Shown piece after piece: positions 1-8,428 of a stretch of DNA of 64,000 nt. Within the stretch, counting starts at the first letter, position 1. Every line of letters begins with the position of its first letter. The notes beneath the pieces were generated by a model that was given only the letters and a program-made list of their open reading frames with translations, ran no database searches and was not told the origin of the DNA. The stretch comes from Myroides indicus. GTDB lineage: Bacteria > Bacteroidota > Bacteroidia > Flavobacteriales > Flavobacteriaceae. The stretch spans positions 111,790 to 175,789 of the forward strand of contig NZ_SOAG01000002.1 of the NCBI RefSeq assembly GCF_004364575.1, read 5' to 3'. Both the position numbers and the translations under genes were made by a program.

Positions 1-726
1 CGCTCCTAATCCGGATTTGTTTGGCAATAAGTTCTCTTTCGGAACTTTTACGTTGTCAAAAATTAACTCGCCTGTGGCAGAAGCTCTTAATGACCATTTA
101 TTATGGGTTTCAGGTGTTGAAAAGCCTGCCATACCACGTTCTACAATTAACCCGTGGATGCGGCCTTCTTCGTTTTTAGCCCAAACTACAGCAATATCGG
201 CAAATGGTGCATTGGAAATCCACATTTTTGCTCCGTTTAGCAAATAGTGATCTCCCATATCTTTAAAATTGGTAACCATCCCGCCCGGATTAGAACCAAA
301 ATCAGGTTCGGTTAATCCAAAACACCCAATCATTTCGCCTGTAGCTAATTTAGGAAGGTATTTATTGCGTTGCTCTTCGTTTCCGTATTTCCAGATAGGA
401 TACATTACCAGAGAAGATTGAACAGATGAGGTAGAACGAACGCCGGAATCACCTCGCTCGATTTCCTGCATGATTAATCCATAAGAAATCTGGTCTAAAC
501 CTGCACCTCCGTATTCAGCGGGAATATAAGGACCAAAACCTCCTATTTCTGCCAATCCCGGAATTAATTGTTTAGGAAATTCGGCTTTTTGTGCGTATTC
601 TTCAATAATTGGAGATACTTCTTTTTTTACCCATGCTCTGGCAGAATCTCTGATTAACTTGTGTTCTTCTGTAAGTAAATCATCTAACTGATAGTAATCA
701 GGAGACTGATATAAATCTGGTTTCAT
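1..726 (-). CDS. Glutaryl-CoA dehydrogenase-like acyl-CoA dehydrogenase (partial, N-terminal 242 residues)
   Basis: FAD-dependent acyl-CoA dehydrogenase; the family oxidises an acyl-CoA and passes electrons to electron-transfer flavoprotein. The gene runs off the left edge, so only the N-terminal and middle domains are seen and the catalytic glutamate lies outside the window. The segment ERGDSGVRSTSSVQSSLVM and the loop FGLTEPDFGSNPGG resemble glutaryl-CoA dehydrogenases (lysine and tryptophan breakdown) more than straight-chain enzymes. Start is the ATG at 726, behind a good flavobacterial promoter. It could also be another member of this subgroup. A second, different acyl-CoA dehydrogenase lies at 25735. 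The family is certain; the substrate is inferred. Confidence 0.85.
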   Translation of the reverse strand, partial: MKPDLYQSPDYYQLDDLLTEEHKLIRDSARAWVKKEVSPIIEEYAQKAEFPKQLIPGLAEIGGFGPYIPAEYGGAGLDQISYGLIMQEIERGDSGVRSTSSVQSSLVMYPIWKYGNEEQRNKYLPKLATGEMIGCFGLTEPDFGSNPGGMVTNFKDMGDHYLLNGAKMWISNAPFADIAVVWAKNEEGRIHGLIVERGMAGFSTPETHNKWSLRASATGELIFDNVKVPKENLLPNKSGLGA

Positions 727-752
727 AGTTTTTTGAAAAATTTAGTTGTGTA

Positions 753-782
753 CAAAAATAATTATTTATATCTGATAAACAA
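753..782 (-). promoter_or_regulatory. Promoter of the glutaryl-CoA dehydrogenase-like gene
   Basis: On the minus strand TTG (782-780) is followed after 19 bases by TATTTTTG (760-753). This matches the known flavobacterial -33/-7 consensus TTG-N17-23-TAnnTTTG. The start codon lies 26 bases downstream. It is the only place in the window where I find both elements at the expected spacing. Confidence 0.6.
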
Positions 783-844
783 TTACATGTTTAAAATCTG
801 TGTGCTGTTATATTTACTTTAAATAGCAGAGAACTATTAGTGTA

Positions 845-1405
845 TTAACCATTATTTAGTGCTCCCGGAATTTGACTTGTTATTTCATCGTCAAAAGTAA
901 TGATAATGTAATCAACTCCCTGTTGTGAAAATTCTTTTATAATCTTGAAATAGTCATTGATATAATAATCCATTTTTTTAGAATAGAGCAATACAGTGGT
1001 AAGATTATTACTGAGATTGAAAATTGTATTATCGTTTAGCCTTTTTAAATGAATTTGGGTGTAGTCATTTCCTTTTTTTAAATGTTTCTGTACATTTTTT
1101 AAATCCAGGTTATTTAAGGCTAAACCGCATGCGTCTTTGTCAACTTCTCTTTTTCCATCCAAAATTTCCGCACTTGTAGAAAGTTCTCCTTCCGTAAATG
1201 ACAAAATGGAATTGTGAAGAATACCAGCAAGCTTAAGGAGCGAAGTTTCGTCGGAAATATAAACAATATTATTGCTGTCAACCTCCCATACATTGACTAT
1301 GTGATTGATATATTCTTTCGGAGTGTCATTTATTTCCATGCCTTGTCCGAATACAAGAACAGGAAATATCAATAGGATGCTTTGTAGTATTTTATTCATA
1401 ATCAA
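845..1405 (-). CDS. Hypothetical exported protein
   Basis: I do not recognise this 186-residue protein. It begins with a hydrophobic signal peptide (residues about 3-20, ending near VFGQ), so it is probably periplasmic or secreted. The rest is soluble with no membrane segment and no motif I can name. The end is rich in acidic residues and beta-prone stretches (VDYIIITFDDE). An alternative start two codons in (1399, MNKILQ) gives a tidier signal peptide. It lies 11 bases downstream of ung on the same strand and is probably co-transcribed, but nothing suggests a functional link to DNA repair. Confidence 0.7.
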   Translation of the reverse strand: MIMNKILQSILLIFPVLVFGQGMEINDTPKEYINHIVNVWEVDSNNIVYISDETSLLKLAGILHNSILSFTEGELSTSAEILDGKREVDKDACGLALNNLDLKNVQKHLKKGNDYTQIHLKRLNDNTIFNLSNNLTTVLLYSKKMDYYINDYFKIIKEFSQQGVDYIIITFDDEITSQIPGALNNG

Positions 1406-1416
1406 TTGTTTTTATT

Positions 1417-2082
1417 TTACCAGATAATTGGAGTAAGTCCCAGGTTTTGTAAATAAGCATTAGTTTGTGAAAAATGGCGATTACCAAACCAATATCCTCG
1501 ATTAGCACTCATGGGCGACGGATGTCCGCTTTTTAGTACTAAATGTTTAGAGCTGTCAATGATAGCTCCCTTTTTTTGAGCGTAACTTCCCCATAATAAA
1601 AAAACAACATGTTCTTTTTCGTCAGAGATTTTTTGAATAGCGGCGTCAGTAAAAATTTCCCATCCTTTGCCTTTGTGACTTGCTGGAGTCGCTCGTCGGA
1701 CGGTTAAAACGTCGTTTAGTAAAAAAACACCTTGTTTAGCCCAACGTTCCAGATTTCCGGATAGAGGAGAAGTGATGTTTAAGTCCTGCTGGATTTCTCG
1801 GTAAATGTTTTGGAGGCTGGGTGGAAGCGGAATTCCGTCTGAAACTGAAAAACAAAGACCATTTGCCTGATTAGATCCGTGGTAGGGATCTTGTCCGATG
1901 ATGACTACTTTAACTTCGTCAAATGGAGTATTGTCAAAAGCTGCAAAAATCTTTGAAGCAGGCGGATATATTGTCTGTGCAGCGTATTCTTGTTTTACAA
2001 ACTGTACTAACTGTTCAAAGTAAGGTTTTTCAAATTCGTCGTGAAGTATTTTTTTCCAACTGGGTTCAATTCTAACGTCCAT
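1417..2082 (-). CDS. ung: Uracil-DNA glycosylase
   Basis: Family 1 uracil-DNA glycosylase. It removes uracil from DNA after cytosine deamination or dUTP incorporation and starts base-excision repair in the cytoplasm. The 221-residue length is normal for the family. The water-activating motif GQDPYHG is at residues 63-69 (catalytic Asp65) and the leucine-loop motif HPSPMSANRG at 187-196 (His187). The uracil-pocket segment LLNDVLTVR is at about 121-129. Start is the ATG at 2082. The exported-protein gene follows 11 bases downstream. Identification is secure. Confidence 0.97.
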   Translation of the reverse strand: MDVRIEPSWKKILHDEFEKPYFEQLVQFVKQEYAAQTIYPPASKIFAAFDNTPFDEVKVVIIGQDPYHGSNQANGLCFSVSDGIPLPPSLQNIYREIQQDLNITSPLSGNLERWAKQGVFLLNDVLTVRRATPASHKGKGWEIFTDAAIQKISDEKEHVVFLLWGSYAQKKGAIIDSSKHLVLKSGHPSPMSANRGYWFGNRHFSQTNAYLQNLGLTPIIW

Positions 2083-2424
2083 ACGTTTTGTGTTATCAAA
2101 GAGTAAATATATTATTTATTCCGTATAAAGGTAAGGAATTGATGACAAACTATTAAGTCAGTATGGTGTTGTTGTGGTTTAATGTTTAAATTATAAAATT
2201 AAAAAATAGAAATAGAGATAATACATATTGAATATAAGTTACTTCTGGTTCAACTGGTTCAATAAGAAATAGCAAATAGTTTTGATTTAACAACAAAATC
2301 TAAAATACACTATTAAATATAGAGAGAAGCTGTAGCTCAGAGTTTTTAGTGATTTTTTTTATTGTTGAATAGTAAGTTCATGTTGTTCAATTATAAATCC
2401 TATATTTATATTTTTATTAACAGA
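2083..2424. other. Intergenic region between ung and the lipoprotein gene
   Basis: This 342-base AT-rich gap separates two divergent genes, so it should hold promoters for both. On the minus strand a near-match TACCTTTA lies about 45 bases before ung. I see no tRNA, no strong hairpin and no convincing ORF. A reading frame open from 2362 would add 21 residues to the next gene, but that extension spoils its signal peptide. Confidence 0.4.
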
Positions 2425-3369
2425 ATGAGAAAGTTTGTACATTTAATTTTAGGAGTATTCTTTTTTACTTCTTGTGCCAATCAAAATTATTGGTTTTTAC
2501 CAAAACAGTCTATTGATGTTTACACAAAAAAACAAGGAATTCTTGTATATAATCAGGATACGGTTCGCGTTAAAAAGACTTTTTCAATTTTAAATGAATA
2601 TAAAAAAACACTAAATGTATCAAGGAGCAAGGATCCGCTTAATATCCGTTTTATTGATGATGAAGGTTTGACAAAAGACTATGTTTTATTGCCTAAACTC
2701 TTAGCTCCTGATTATGAAGATCCGCCAAAGGATAAAAGTTATGCTTATCCTTCTTATATAGTGAAATCAACAAAGAAAGATACGCTTGCTTTGAAAAGGA
2801 AAGCTTTTGAAGTACCCGAAAAAGGTTCTGTGTATTTGAACGTTTCAGTACCTGAAGTAAATTCTTTTGAGTTTACACCTAAAGGCGAAACAACGAAAAC
2901 CAATACCGGCTTTTTGGGAATATCTTTGGGAGTTGATTATTACCATTCTCAAAAACAATTTTTTAACCTGAGCGTGTATACTGCCATGGATTTTTTTCTT
3001 CCTTTTCCGGTACCTTTTGATTATGATACAGAGCAGGATTACGAAGTGCTTTCTTCGAGCTATATATCCCTATCTAACAATCATAGATTAAAAAGATTTA
3101 CTTTTGGATATGGTTTGGTTTTTTCACAAAATGGATATTCTATTGATTATGGGGATAATTCATTAAATATTGAGGTTCCAAAAAAAGATTCAGAATATAT
3201 AAAACACATTGCTTTTGGAAATACATTTTCAGCATACTATCAATTGAGAAAATCGCTACATATTGGCGTTATTTACAGACCAACCTATTATCGTCCTAAT
3301 CTTACTCAAAAATTCGGATATGAACATTTGATAAGTGTTGACTTTATGTGGAAAATTAAATTGAAATAA
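2425..3369 (+). CDS. Putative lipoprotein, possibly with an outer-membrane beta-barrel C-terminus
   Basis: I do not recognise this 314-residue protein as a named family. Starting at 2425 gives a classic lipoprotein signal (MRKFVHLILGVFFFTSC) with lipobox TSC and lipidation expected at the Cys, so I prefer it to the in-frame ATG at 2362. The C-terminal half has alternating aromatic strands (LGISLGVDYYHSQ, FTFGYGLVFSQNGYS, LHIGVIYRPTYYRP), which look like beta-barrel strands. Probably an envelope protein of unknown role. It stands alone between ung and the DUF4136 gene, which faces it, and a long palindrome follows. Confidence 0.7.
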   Translation: MRKFVHLILGVFFFTSCANQNYWFLPKQSIDVYTKKQGILVYNQDTVRVKKTFSILNEYKKTLNVSRSKDPLNIRFIDDEGLTKDYVLLPKLLAPDYEDPPKDKSYAYPSYIVKSTKKDTLALKRKAFEVPEKGSVYLNVSVPEVNSFEFTPKGETTKTNTGFLGISLGVDYYHSQKQFFNLSVYTAMDFFLPFPVPFDYDTEQDYEVLSSSYISLSNNHRLKRFTFGYGLVFSQNGYSIDYGDNSLNIEVPKKDSEYIKHIAFGNTFSAYYQLRKSLHIGVIYRPTYYRPNLTQKFGYEHLISVDFMWKIKLK

Positions 3370-3475
3370 ATAAAAAATTAAAGCTTGTTGTTGAGCTATT
3401 TTCTTCTATTTTGATTGTGTTTATTTTTATTTCTCTATTCTAGTAATGAGTTTAGAAATAGCAAAAATTGATTTA

Positions 3476-3531
3476 AAAAATAGTTATAAAAGCCTGTGAT
3501 TTTAAAATCACAGGCTTTTATAACTATTTTT
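3476..3531. terminator. Bidirectional terminator, 28-bp perfect inverted repeat
   Basis: The two arms (3476-3503 and 3504-3531) are perfectly complementary with no separate loop. A-runs and T-runs flank the GC-richer core AGCCTGTGAT. It sits between convergent genes (lipoprotein at left, DUF4136 gene at right) and can terminate both. The TAG stop codon of the DUF4136 gene (3524-3526) lies inside the right arm. Confidence 0.85.
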
Positions 3532-4069
3532 CTACGGGAAATTTGGCTAATATTTTTTGAACAAATTCCTGAATTTTTTTCTCTTTTTGTTCTGTTTTAG
3601 AACTGTTGCTGAGATAACCCGTTCCAACTCCCTGCCATACCAATGATTTTTTTTGAGTATCTAAAATATCAATGTAAAGCATTCCTTCGGTTGATGTGGT
3701 CACCATTGTTCGGGAAGGTCCCCAATAAGGATGCCATCCCCAGCCATAACCCCAAGGAGAATAAAAGAAATTGTTATTGGTAATATTTACCTGCTCCTGT
3801 GCTTTAGTGAAGATATTGATTAGAAAATCAGGGTTTTGGTCTGTCTTCACAAATCCCTTTGCAGTCAATTCCTGATCAATAGCATTCAAAATTCTTTTTT
3901 TGTCCAGGTCATTTAGTTTTACCTGATCTATTCCTTCTTTAAAAAAGGCAAAAGTTTTGTATTGATTAAAATCGACATCTTTGTCGTAATCAGAAGTAAC
4001 TCGTATACTGCTGCACGATACCAAAAAGAGTAATATGGCAGCTGTTGAGAAAAATCTTGTAATTTTCAT
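3524..4069 (-). CDS. DUF4136 family lipoprotein
   Basis: A 181-residue lipoprotein. The signal peptide MKITRFFSTAAILLFLVSC has lipobox VSC, with the lipidated Cys near residue 19. The following region (SDYDKDVDFNQYKTFAFF) is the N-terminal signature of DUF4136, a Bacteroidota and proteobacterial envelope family of unknown function. A Trp/Tyr/Gly-rich stretch (SPWGYGWGWHPYWG) lies near residues 105-118. The C-terminal part (MLYIDILDTQKKSLVWQG) is the usual family ending. The gene is single and convergent with the upstream lipoprotein gene. Family is confident, function unknown. Confidence 0.85.
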   Translation of the reverse strand: MKITRFFSTAAILLFLVSCSSIRVTSDYDKDVDFNQYKTFAFFKEGIDQVKLNDLDKKRILNAIDQELTAKGFVKTDQNPDFLINIFTKAQEQVNITNNNFFYSPWGYGWGWHPYWGPSRTMVTTSTEGMLYIDILDTQKKSLVWQGVGTGYLSNSSKTEQKEKKIQEFVQKILAKFPVEK

Positions 4070-4176
4070 AGTATTCTTTTTTATTGGTTTGCAATCTTTT
4101 ATCTATCAGGTTGAGAGTTTTACTAGGGTATTTTTTCAACATGATTTTATTGTTTTCGTAACAGCAAAATAAACTG

Positions 4177-6156
4177 TTACATCAATTTTTCATCTACACT
4201 AAAAGGCAAAGTTACTTTTAACAAAGGCTCGCTTTCCATGGCTCTTTTTATAGCAAAAACAGCTTCCTCATTTCTCGCCCAAGAACGACGGGCAATACCG
4301 TTATTTACGTCCCAGAATAGCATTGATTTTAAACGTTTTTCTGCTTCATCCGTTCCGTCAAGAAGCATGCCAAAACCACCATTAATTACTTCGCCCCAGC
4401 CAACACCGCCGCCATTGTGTATAGATACCCAGGTTGCGCCCCGGAAACTGTCCCCGATTACATTGTGAATTGCCATATCCGCAGTAAATTTTGAACCGTC
4501 ATAAATATTTGAAGTTTCGCGATAGGGAGAATCTGTACCGGACACATCATGGTGATCTCTGCCTAATACAACCGGACCTATTATTCCGGCTTTTACAGCA
4601 TTGTTAAAAGCTTCTGCGATTTTAATTCTGCCTTCAGCATCGGCATAAAGGATACGGGCTTGTGATCCGACAACCAGTTTATTTTGCTGTGCTCCTTTTA
4701 TCCACTGAATATTATCAGCCATTTGCTGTTGAATTTCTTTTGGAGAGTTTTTCATCATTTCTTCCAAAACCTCACAGGCTATTTCATCTGTTTTTTGTAA
4801 ATCTTCCGGTTTTCCCGAAGTACAAACCCATCGGAAAGGTCCGAAACCATAGTCAAAGCACATCGGACCCATAATGTCCTGTACATAGCTCGGATATTTA
4901 AAGTCTATTCCATTATCTGCCATTACATCTGCGCCAGCTCTCGAAGCTTCTAATAAAAAGGCATTCCCGTAGTCAAAGAAATATGTTCCTTTGGCGGTGT
5001 GTTTATTAATAGCAGCTGCCTGACGGCGAAGTGATTCTTGTACGTGATCTTTAAATTTGCCGGGGTTTTCTGCCATCATTTGATTGGCTTCCTCAAAGCT
5101 TAATCCAACCGGGTAATAGCCCCCTGCCCATGGATTGTGGAGCGAAGTCTGATCAGATCCTAAATCGATATAAACGTTTTCTGCATCAAATTTTTCCCAT
5201 ACATCAACAATATTTCCATCGTAGGCAATTGATACTACTTCTTTGTTTTCTTTTGCTTTCTTTACGCGGGCAACCAATTCGTCAAGATCAGAAATTACTT
5301 CATCTACCCATCCTTGTTCGTGTCGTTTATAAGTTGCTGCAGAATTAACTTCGGCTGTTACAGAAACAACTCCTGCAATGTTTCCTGCTTTGGGCTGCGC
5401 ACCACTCATTCCGCCTAGTCCGGCAGTAACAAAAAGCTTGCCTTGAGTGCCTTTGTCATCAATTTTACGGCAGCCGTTTAAAACGGTAATGGTTGTGCCG
5501 TGAACAATGCCCTGCGGACCTATATACATATAACTTCCCGCTGTCATTTGTCCGTATTGGGTTACGCCCATAGCATTGAATTTTTCCCAATCATCCGGCT
5601 TGGAATAATTAGGAATCATCATGCCATTGGTAACCACTACACGGGGAGCATTTTCGTGAGAAGGGAATAATCCCATCGGATGCCCGGAATACATGACCAG
5701 TGTTTGCTGATCTGTCATTTCAGAAAGGTACTTCATCGTTAATAGATATTGTGCCCAGTTTTGAAAAACAGCTCCATTTCCGCCGTAAGTAATTAGTTCG
5801 TGCGGATGTTGTGCTACCGCATAATCCAGATTATTCTGAATCATTAACATAATTGATTTTGCTTGTTGTGAATTACCCGGATATTCCTCAATCGGACGGG
5901 CGTACATTTTGTAATCTGGACGGAATCTGTACATGTAAATTCTGCCATATGTTTCAAGTTCTTCTTTAAATTCGGGTAATAAAACAGTGTGATGCTTAGG
6001 GTCAAAGTAGCGCAAAGCATTTTTTAAGGCGAGTTTTTTCTCGTCTTTCGATAAAATCTCTTTTCGTTTCGGTGCGTGATTTATTGTTTTATCATATTCT
6101 TTTTGAGGGGGTAACTCATTCGGAATTCCTTGTTTTATAAGCTCTTGAAATGTCAT
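4177..6156 (-). CDS. hutU: Urocanate hydratase (urocanase), long form
   Basis: Converts urocanate to imidazolone propionate, the second step of histidine degradation, using tightly bound NAD+ as an electrophile. The 659 residues exceed the roughly 550 of the Pseudomonas and Bacillus enzymes and approach the longer type found in eukaryotes and other Bacteroidota. Recognisable parts are the N-terminal YGGNGAVFQNWAQYLLTMKY block, the NAD-binding GLGGMSGAQPKAG, and the conserved GPMCFDYGFGPFRWVCTSG with the active-site region cysteine. No other hut gene is in the window, so the rest of the pathway must be elsewhere. Start is the ATG at 6156. Confidence 0.95.
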   Translation of the reverse strand: MTFQELIKQGIPNELPPQKEYDKTINHAPKRKEILSKDEKKLALKNALRYFDPKHHTVLLPEFKEELETYGRIYMYRFRPDYKMYARPIEEYPGNSQQAKSIMLMIQNNLDYAVAQHPHELITYGGNGAVFQNWAQYLLTMKYLSEMTDQQTLVMYSGHPMGLFPSHENAPRVVVTNGMMIPNYSKPDDWEKFNAMGVTQYGQMTAGSYMYIGPQGIVHGTTITVLNGCRKIDDKGTQGKLFVTAGLGGMSGAQPKAGNIAGVVSVTAEVNSAATYKRHEQGWVDEVISDLDELVARVKKAKENKEVVSIAYDGNIVDVWEKFDAENVYIDLGSDQTSLHNPWAGGYYPVGLSFEEANQMMAENPGKFKDHVQESLRRQAAAINKHTAKGTYFFDYGNAFLLEASRAGADVMADNGIDFKYPSYVQDIMGPMCFDYGFGPFRWVCTSGKPEDLQKTDEIACEVLEEMMKNSPKEIQQQMADNIQWIKGAQQNKLVVGSQARILYADAEGRIKIAEAFNNAVKAGIIGPVVLGRDHHDVSGTDSPYRETSNIYDGSKFTADMAIHNVIGDSFRGATWVSIHNGGGVGWGEVINGGFGMLLDGTDEAEKRLKSMLFWDVNNGIARRSWARNEEAVFAIKRAMESEPLLKVTLPFSVDEKLM

Positions 6157-6323
6157 TTTATTTAAATTATTTAAGTGTTTTTTAGACTGAAAATAAAAGT
6201 CTAATACTTAGTTTTGTATTTTTATATGAAGTCTGAAAAATAAGCATTTTTAGGCAAGAAAAATACTAAGGAATGCTTAAAAATTTACAGACCAATCAAA
6301 AGGTGTAAGTCAAGGAGAGCAAA

Positions 6324-6644
6324 GTGGTAGTTGTATTCAGATATATCGTTCCCCGAAATTTCAGTGGAATTGCGCTGTATCCGTTTGTTTTCGTGCGAAA
6401 TGAAAAGGATAAAACGCCTGTATTTATAAATCACGAAAAAATCCATTTAAAACAGCAGTTAGAGCTTTTTATAGTTGTTTTTTATCTGTGGTATGACGTT
6501 GAGTTTTTGTTTAAATACATAAAATATAAAGATAGTTATCAGGCATACAGAAATATTTGTTTTGAAAGAGAAGCCTATCTTTACGAAGTACAATCAGATT
6601 ATTTAAAAACGAGAAAAGCTTTTTCTTTTCTTAAATTTGTATAG
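6324..6644 (+). CDS. Small HExxH-motif protein (putative metal-binding)
   Basis: A 106-residue protein I cannot assign to a named family. It carries HEKIH at residues 37-41, a zincin-type HExxH motif, followed by a hydrophobic helix (ELFIVVFYLWYDVEFLF) and an acidic FEREAY at 80-85 that could supply a third ligand. This resembles a cut-down M48/M56-type peptidase core, but catalysis is unproven. The start is GTG at 6324, supported by AAGGAGAG at 6313-6320, a rare good ribosome site here. The next gene starts 4 bases after its stop, so the two are probably co-transcribed. Confidence 0.65.
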   Translation: MVVVFRYIVPRNFSGIALYPFVFVRNEKDKTPVFINHEKIHLKQQLELFIVVFYLWYDVEFLFKYIKYKDSYQAYRNICFEREAYLYEVQSDYLKTRKAFSFLKFV

Positions 6645-6648
6645 CTAT

Positions 6649-7530
6649 ATGTTTGATAACGAATTTGTTTTTAATCAAAAATCGGGAATTGATTTTCCTA
6701 ACGATGTTCAACTATACGTTAAGCGCGAGGATTTGCTTCATGCAGAAGTATCGGGAAATAAATTTAGAAAACTGAAGTACAATATTTTAAAAGCAAAAGA
6801 AAAAGGGTATGAAAAGTTGCTGACTTTTGGCGGAGCATATTCCAATCACATTGCAGCAACTGCAGCAGCAGGGAGAATTTTTGACATAGCCACCGTTGGC
6901 GTTATAAGAGGAGAGGAACTTTTATATAACTATATGAAAAACCCTACGTTGTTTAAAGCACAACAAGATGGAATGGTATTTGAATTTGTAAGCAGAGAGC
7001 AATATCGTTATAAAACAAAAGATGCTTTTATTGATTTTTTAAACCACAAGTATGGAGATTTTTACCTGATTCCGGAAGGAGGAACTAATGGAGAGGCAAT
7101 AAAGGGGACAGAAGAAATATTAAAAGAGGAAGATGCCGTGTTTGATTTTATTTGTGTGCCGGTAGGAACCGGAGGAACAATATCCGGGATAATTAACCGT
7201 TCTTTTGAAAATCAATGCGTTTTGGGATTTCCTGCTTTAAAAGGAGATTTTTTATTCGAAGATATTCGTAAATTTGTAAACAAAACCAATTGGGATTTAA
7301 TTTTGGATTATCATTTTGGAGGATACGCCAAATATAACAATGAGCTTTTGGACTTTATTAATAATTTTCAAACGCAAACACAAATTAGGTTGGATCCGGT
7401 TTATACCGGAAAGATGATGTATGGAATAACAGATTTAATCCAAAAGGGATTTTTTAAAAAAGGAAGTAAAATTTTAGCAATTCACACAGGTGGGTTGCAA
7501 GGTTGGAATGATAGTATAAAACTGAAATAA
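6649..7530 (+). CDS. ACC deaminase / D-cysteine desulfhydrase-like PLP enzyme
   Basis: Fold-type II pyridoxal-phosphate enzyme of the 1-aminocyclopropane-1-carboxylate deaminase / D-cysteine desulfhydrase family. It probably deaminates a small amino acid to a keto acid plus ammonia. Visible motifs are VKREDLLH, the PLP-lysine segment SGNKFRKLKYN, the substrate loop GGAYSNHIAATAAA and the phosphate-binding PVGTGGTISGI. ATG at 6649 gives 293 residues; a TTG four codons upstream is unlikely because it would overlap the previous gene. In flavobacteria such enzymes are often annotated as ACC deaminase without proof; D-cysteine desulfhydrase is equally possible. Confidence 0.85.
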   Translation: MFDNEFVFNQKSGIDFPNDVQLYVKREDLLHAEVSGNKFRKLKYNILKAKEKGYEKLLTFGGAYSNHIAATAAAGRIFDIATVGVIRGEELLYNYMKNPTLFKAQQDGMVFEFVSREQYRYKTKDAFIDFLNHKYGDFYLIPEGGTNGEAIKGTEEILKEEDAVFDFICVPVGTGGTISGIINRSFENQCVLGFPALKGDFLFEDIRKFVNKTNWDLILDYHFGGYAKYNNELLDFINNFQTQTQIRLDPVYTGKMMYGITDLIQKGFFKKGSKILAIHTGGLQGWNDSIKLK

Positions 7531-7536
7531 TTTTTT

Positions 7537-8424
7537 ATGTATAAGCATATTCTGTTTTTATTGTGTTGTTTGGCTATTGTTGGCTGTTCTTCTAAAAGAA
7601 GTACATTGACAGGTAAAAAAATTAAGGAGAGAGAGCTGGTTTCTAAGGAGCGCTACCGACAAGAGTTGAGAAACGGAGAGTTGAAAAAAACTGAACTTGG
7701 CAAGAAAAAAGATTCAGAAATTTTAGAAGCTACTTCCAGATTGTCTGTAACTACGGATATGATCAGAGATTATATTGTAAAATACAGAAGTACAGCTCAA
7801 TATAATATGCGTGAACACGGAATCCCGGCAAGTATTACATTGGCACAAGGCGTTTTAGAATCCGGTTCCGGACAGGGAACGCTAAGCCGAAATGCCAACA
7901 ACCATTTTGGAATAAAATGTCATAAAGAATGGGATGGACCATCGGTACGACACACCGATGACGCGCCGGATGAATGCTTCAGAAAATATGATAATCCGGA
8001 AGAATCATACAGAGATCACTCTTTGTTTTTGACGAGCAGAAGTAGATATAACAGTTTGTTTTTGCTGGACAAGGACGATTACAAAGGCTGGGCAAGGGGA
8101 TTAAAAAAGGCAGGATATGCTACAGATCCTAAATATGCAGACAAACTAATCGGATTGATTGAGCGGTATTCTCTTTACGAGTACGATAGAGAAGTTTTAG
8201 GAAAAGATAAGTTGAATAAAGCAATAAAAGAAATTGATGCTAATGACAAATTAGAAAACCCAAATGCAATAATTGCCTCAAAAGACGACTATCACGTTGT
8301 ACAAAAAGGCGATACGCTTTATTCTATTTCAAAAAGATATAATATTTCCATTTCTGCTGTTCAGGAATTAAATAATTTATCAGGAAATGCTATATCTGTC
8401 GGACAAAAATTAAAATTAAGATAA
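7537..8424 (+). CDS. Glucosaminidase-LysM lipoprotein (peptidoglycan hydrolase)
   Basis: Cell-wall hydrolase that should cleave glycan strands of peptidoglycan. The signal peptide ends in lipobox VGC (Cys about residue 17). A charged linker (about 20-75) precedes a glucosaminidase (GH73/FlgJ-type) domain at about 80-215, with [13 protein letters not shown] holding the probable catalytic Glu and NNHFGIKC typical of the family. A LysM peptidoglycan-binding repeat ends the protein ([17 protein letters not shown] to VGQKLKLR). The 295-residue length fits. It lies 6 bases after the PLP-enzyme gene and 4 bases before hemL, so the four genes look like one transcript. Confidence 0.92.
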   Translation: MYKHILFLLCCLAIVGCSSKRSTLTGKKIKERELVSKERYRQELRNGELKKTELGKKKDSEILEATSRLSVTTDMIRDYIVKYRSTAQYNMREHGIPASITLAQGVLESGSGQGTLSRNANNHFGIKCHKEWDGPSVRHTDDAPDECFRKYDNPEESYRDHSLFLTSRSRYNSLFLLDKDDYKGWARGLKKAGYATDPKYADKLIGLIERYSLYEYDREVLGKDKLNKAIKEIDANDKLENPNAIIASKDDYHVVQKGDTLYSISKRYNISISAVQELNNLSGNAISVGQKLKLR

Positions 8425-8428
8425 CGGT

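Noticed and set aside
2362..2424. Upstream extension of the lipoprotein gene
   Set aside because: The extra 21 residues would place a polar stretch before the signal peptide; the ATG at 2425 gives a normal lipoprotein signal.
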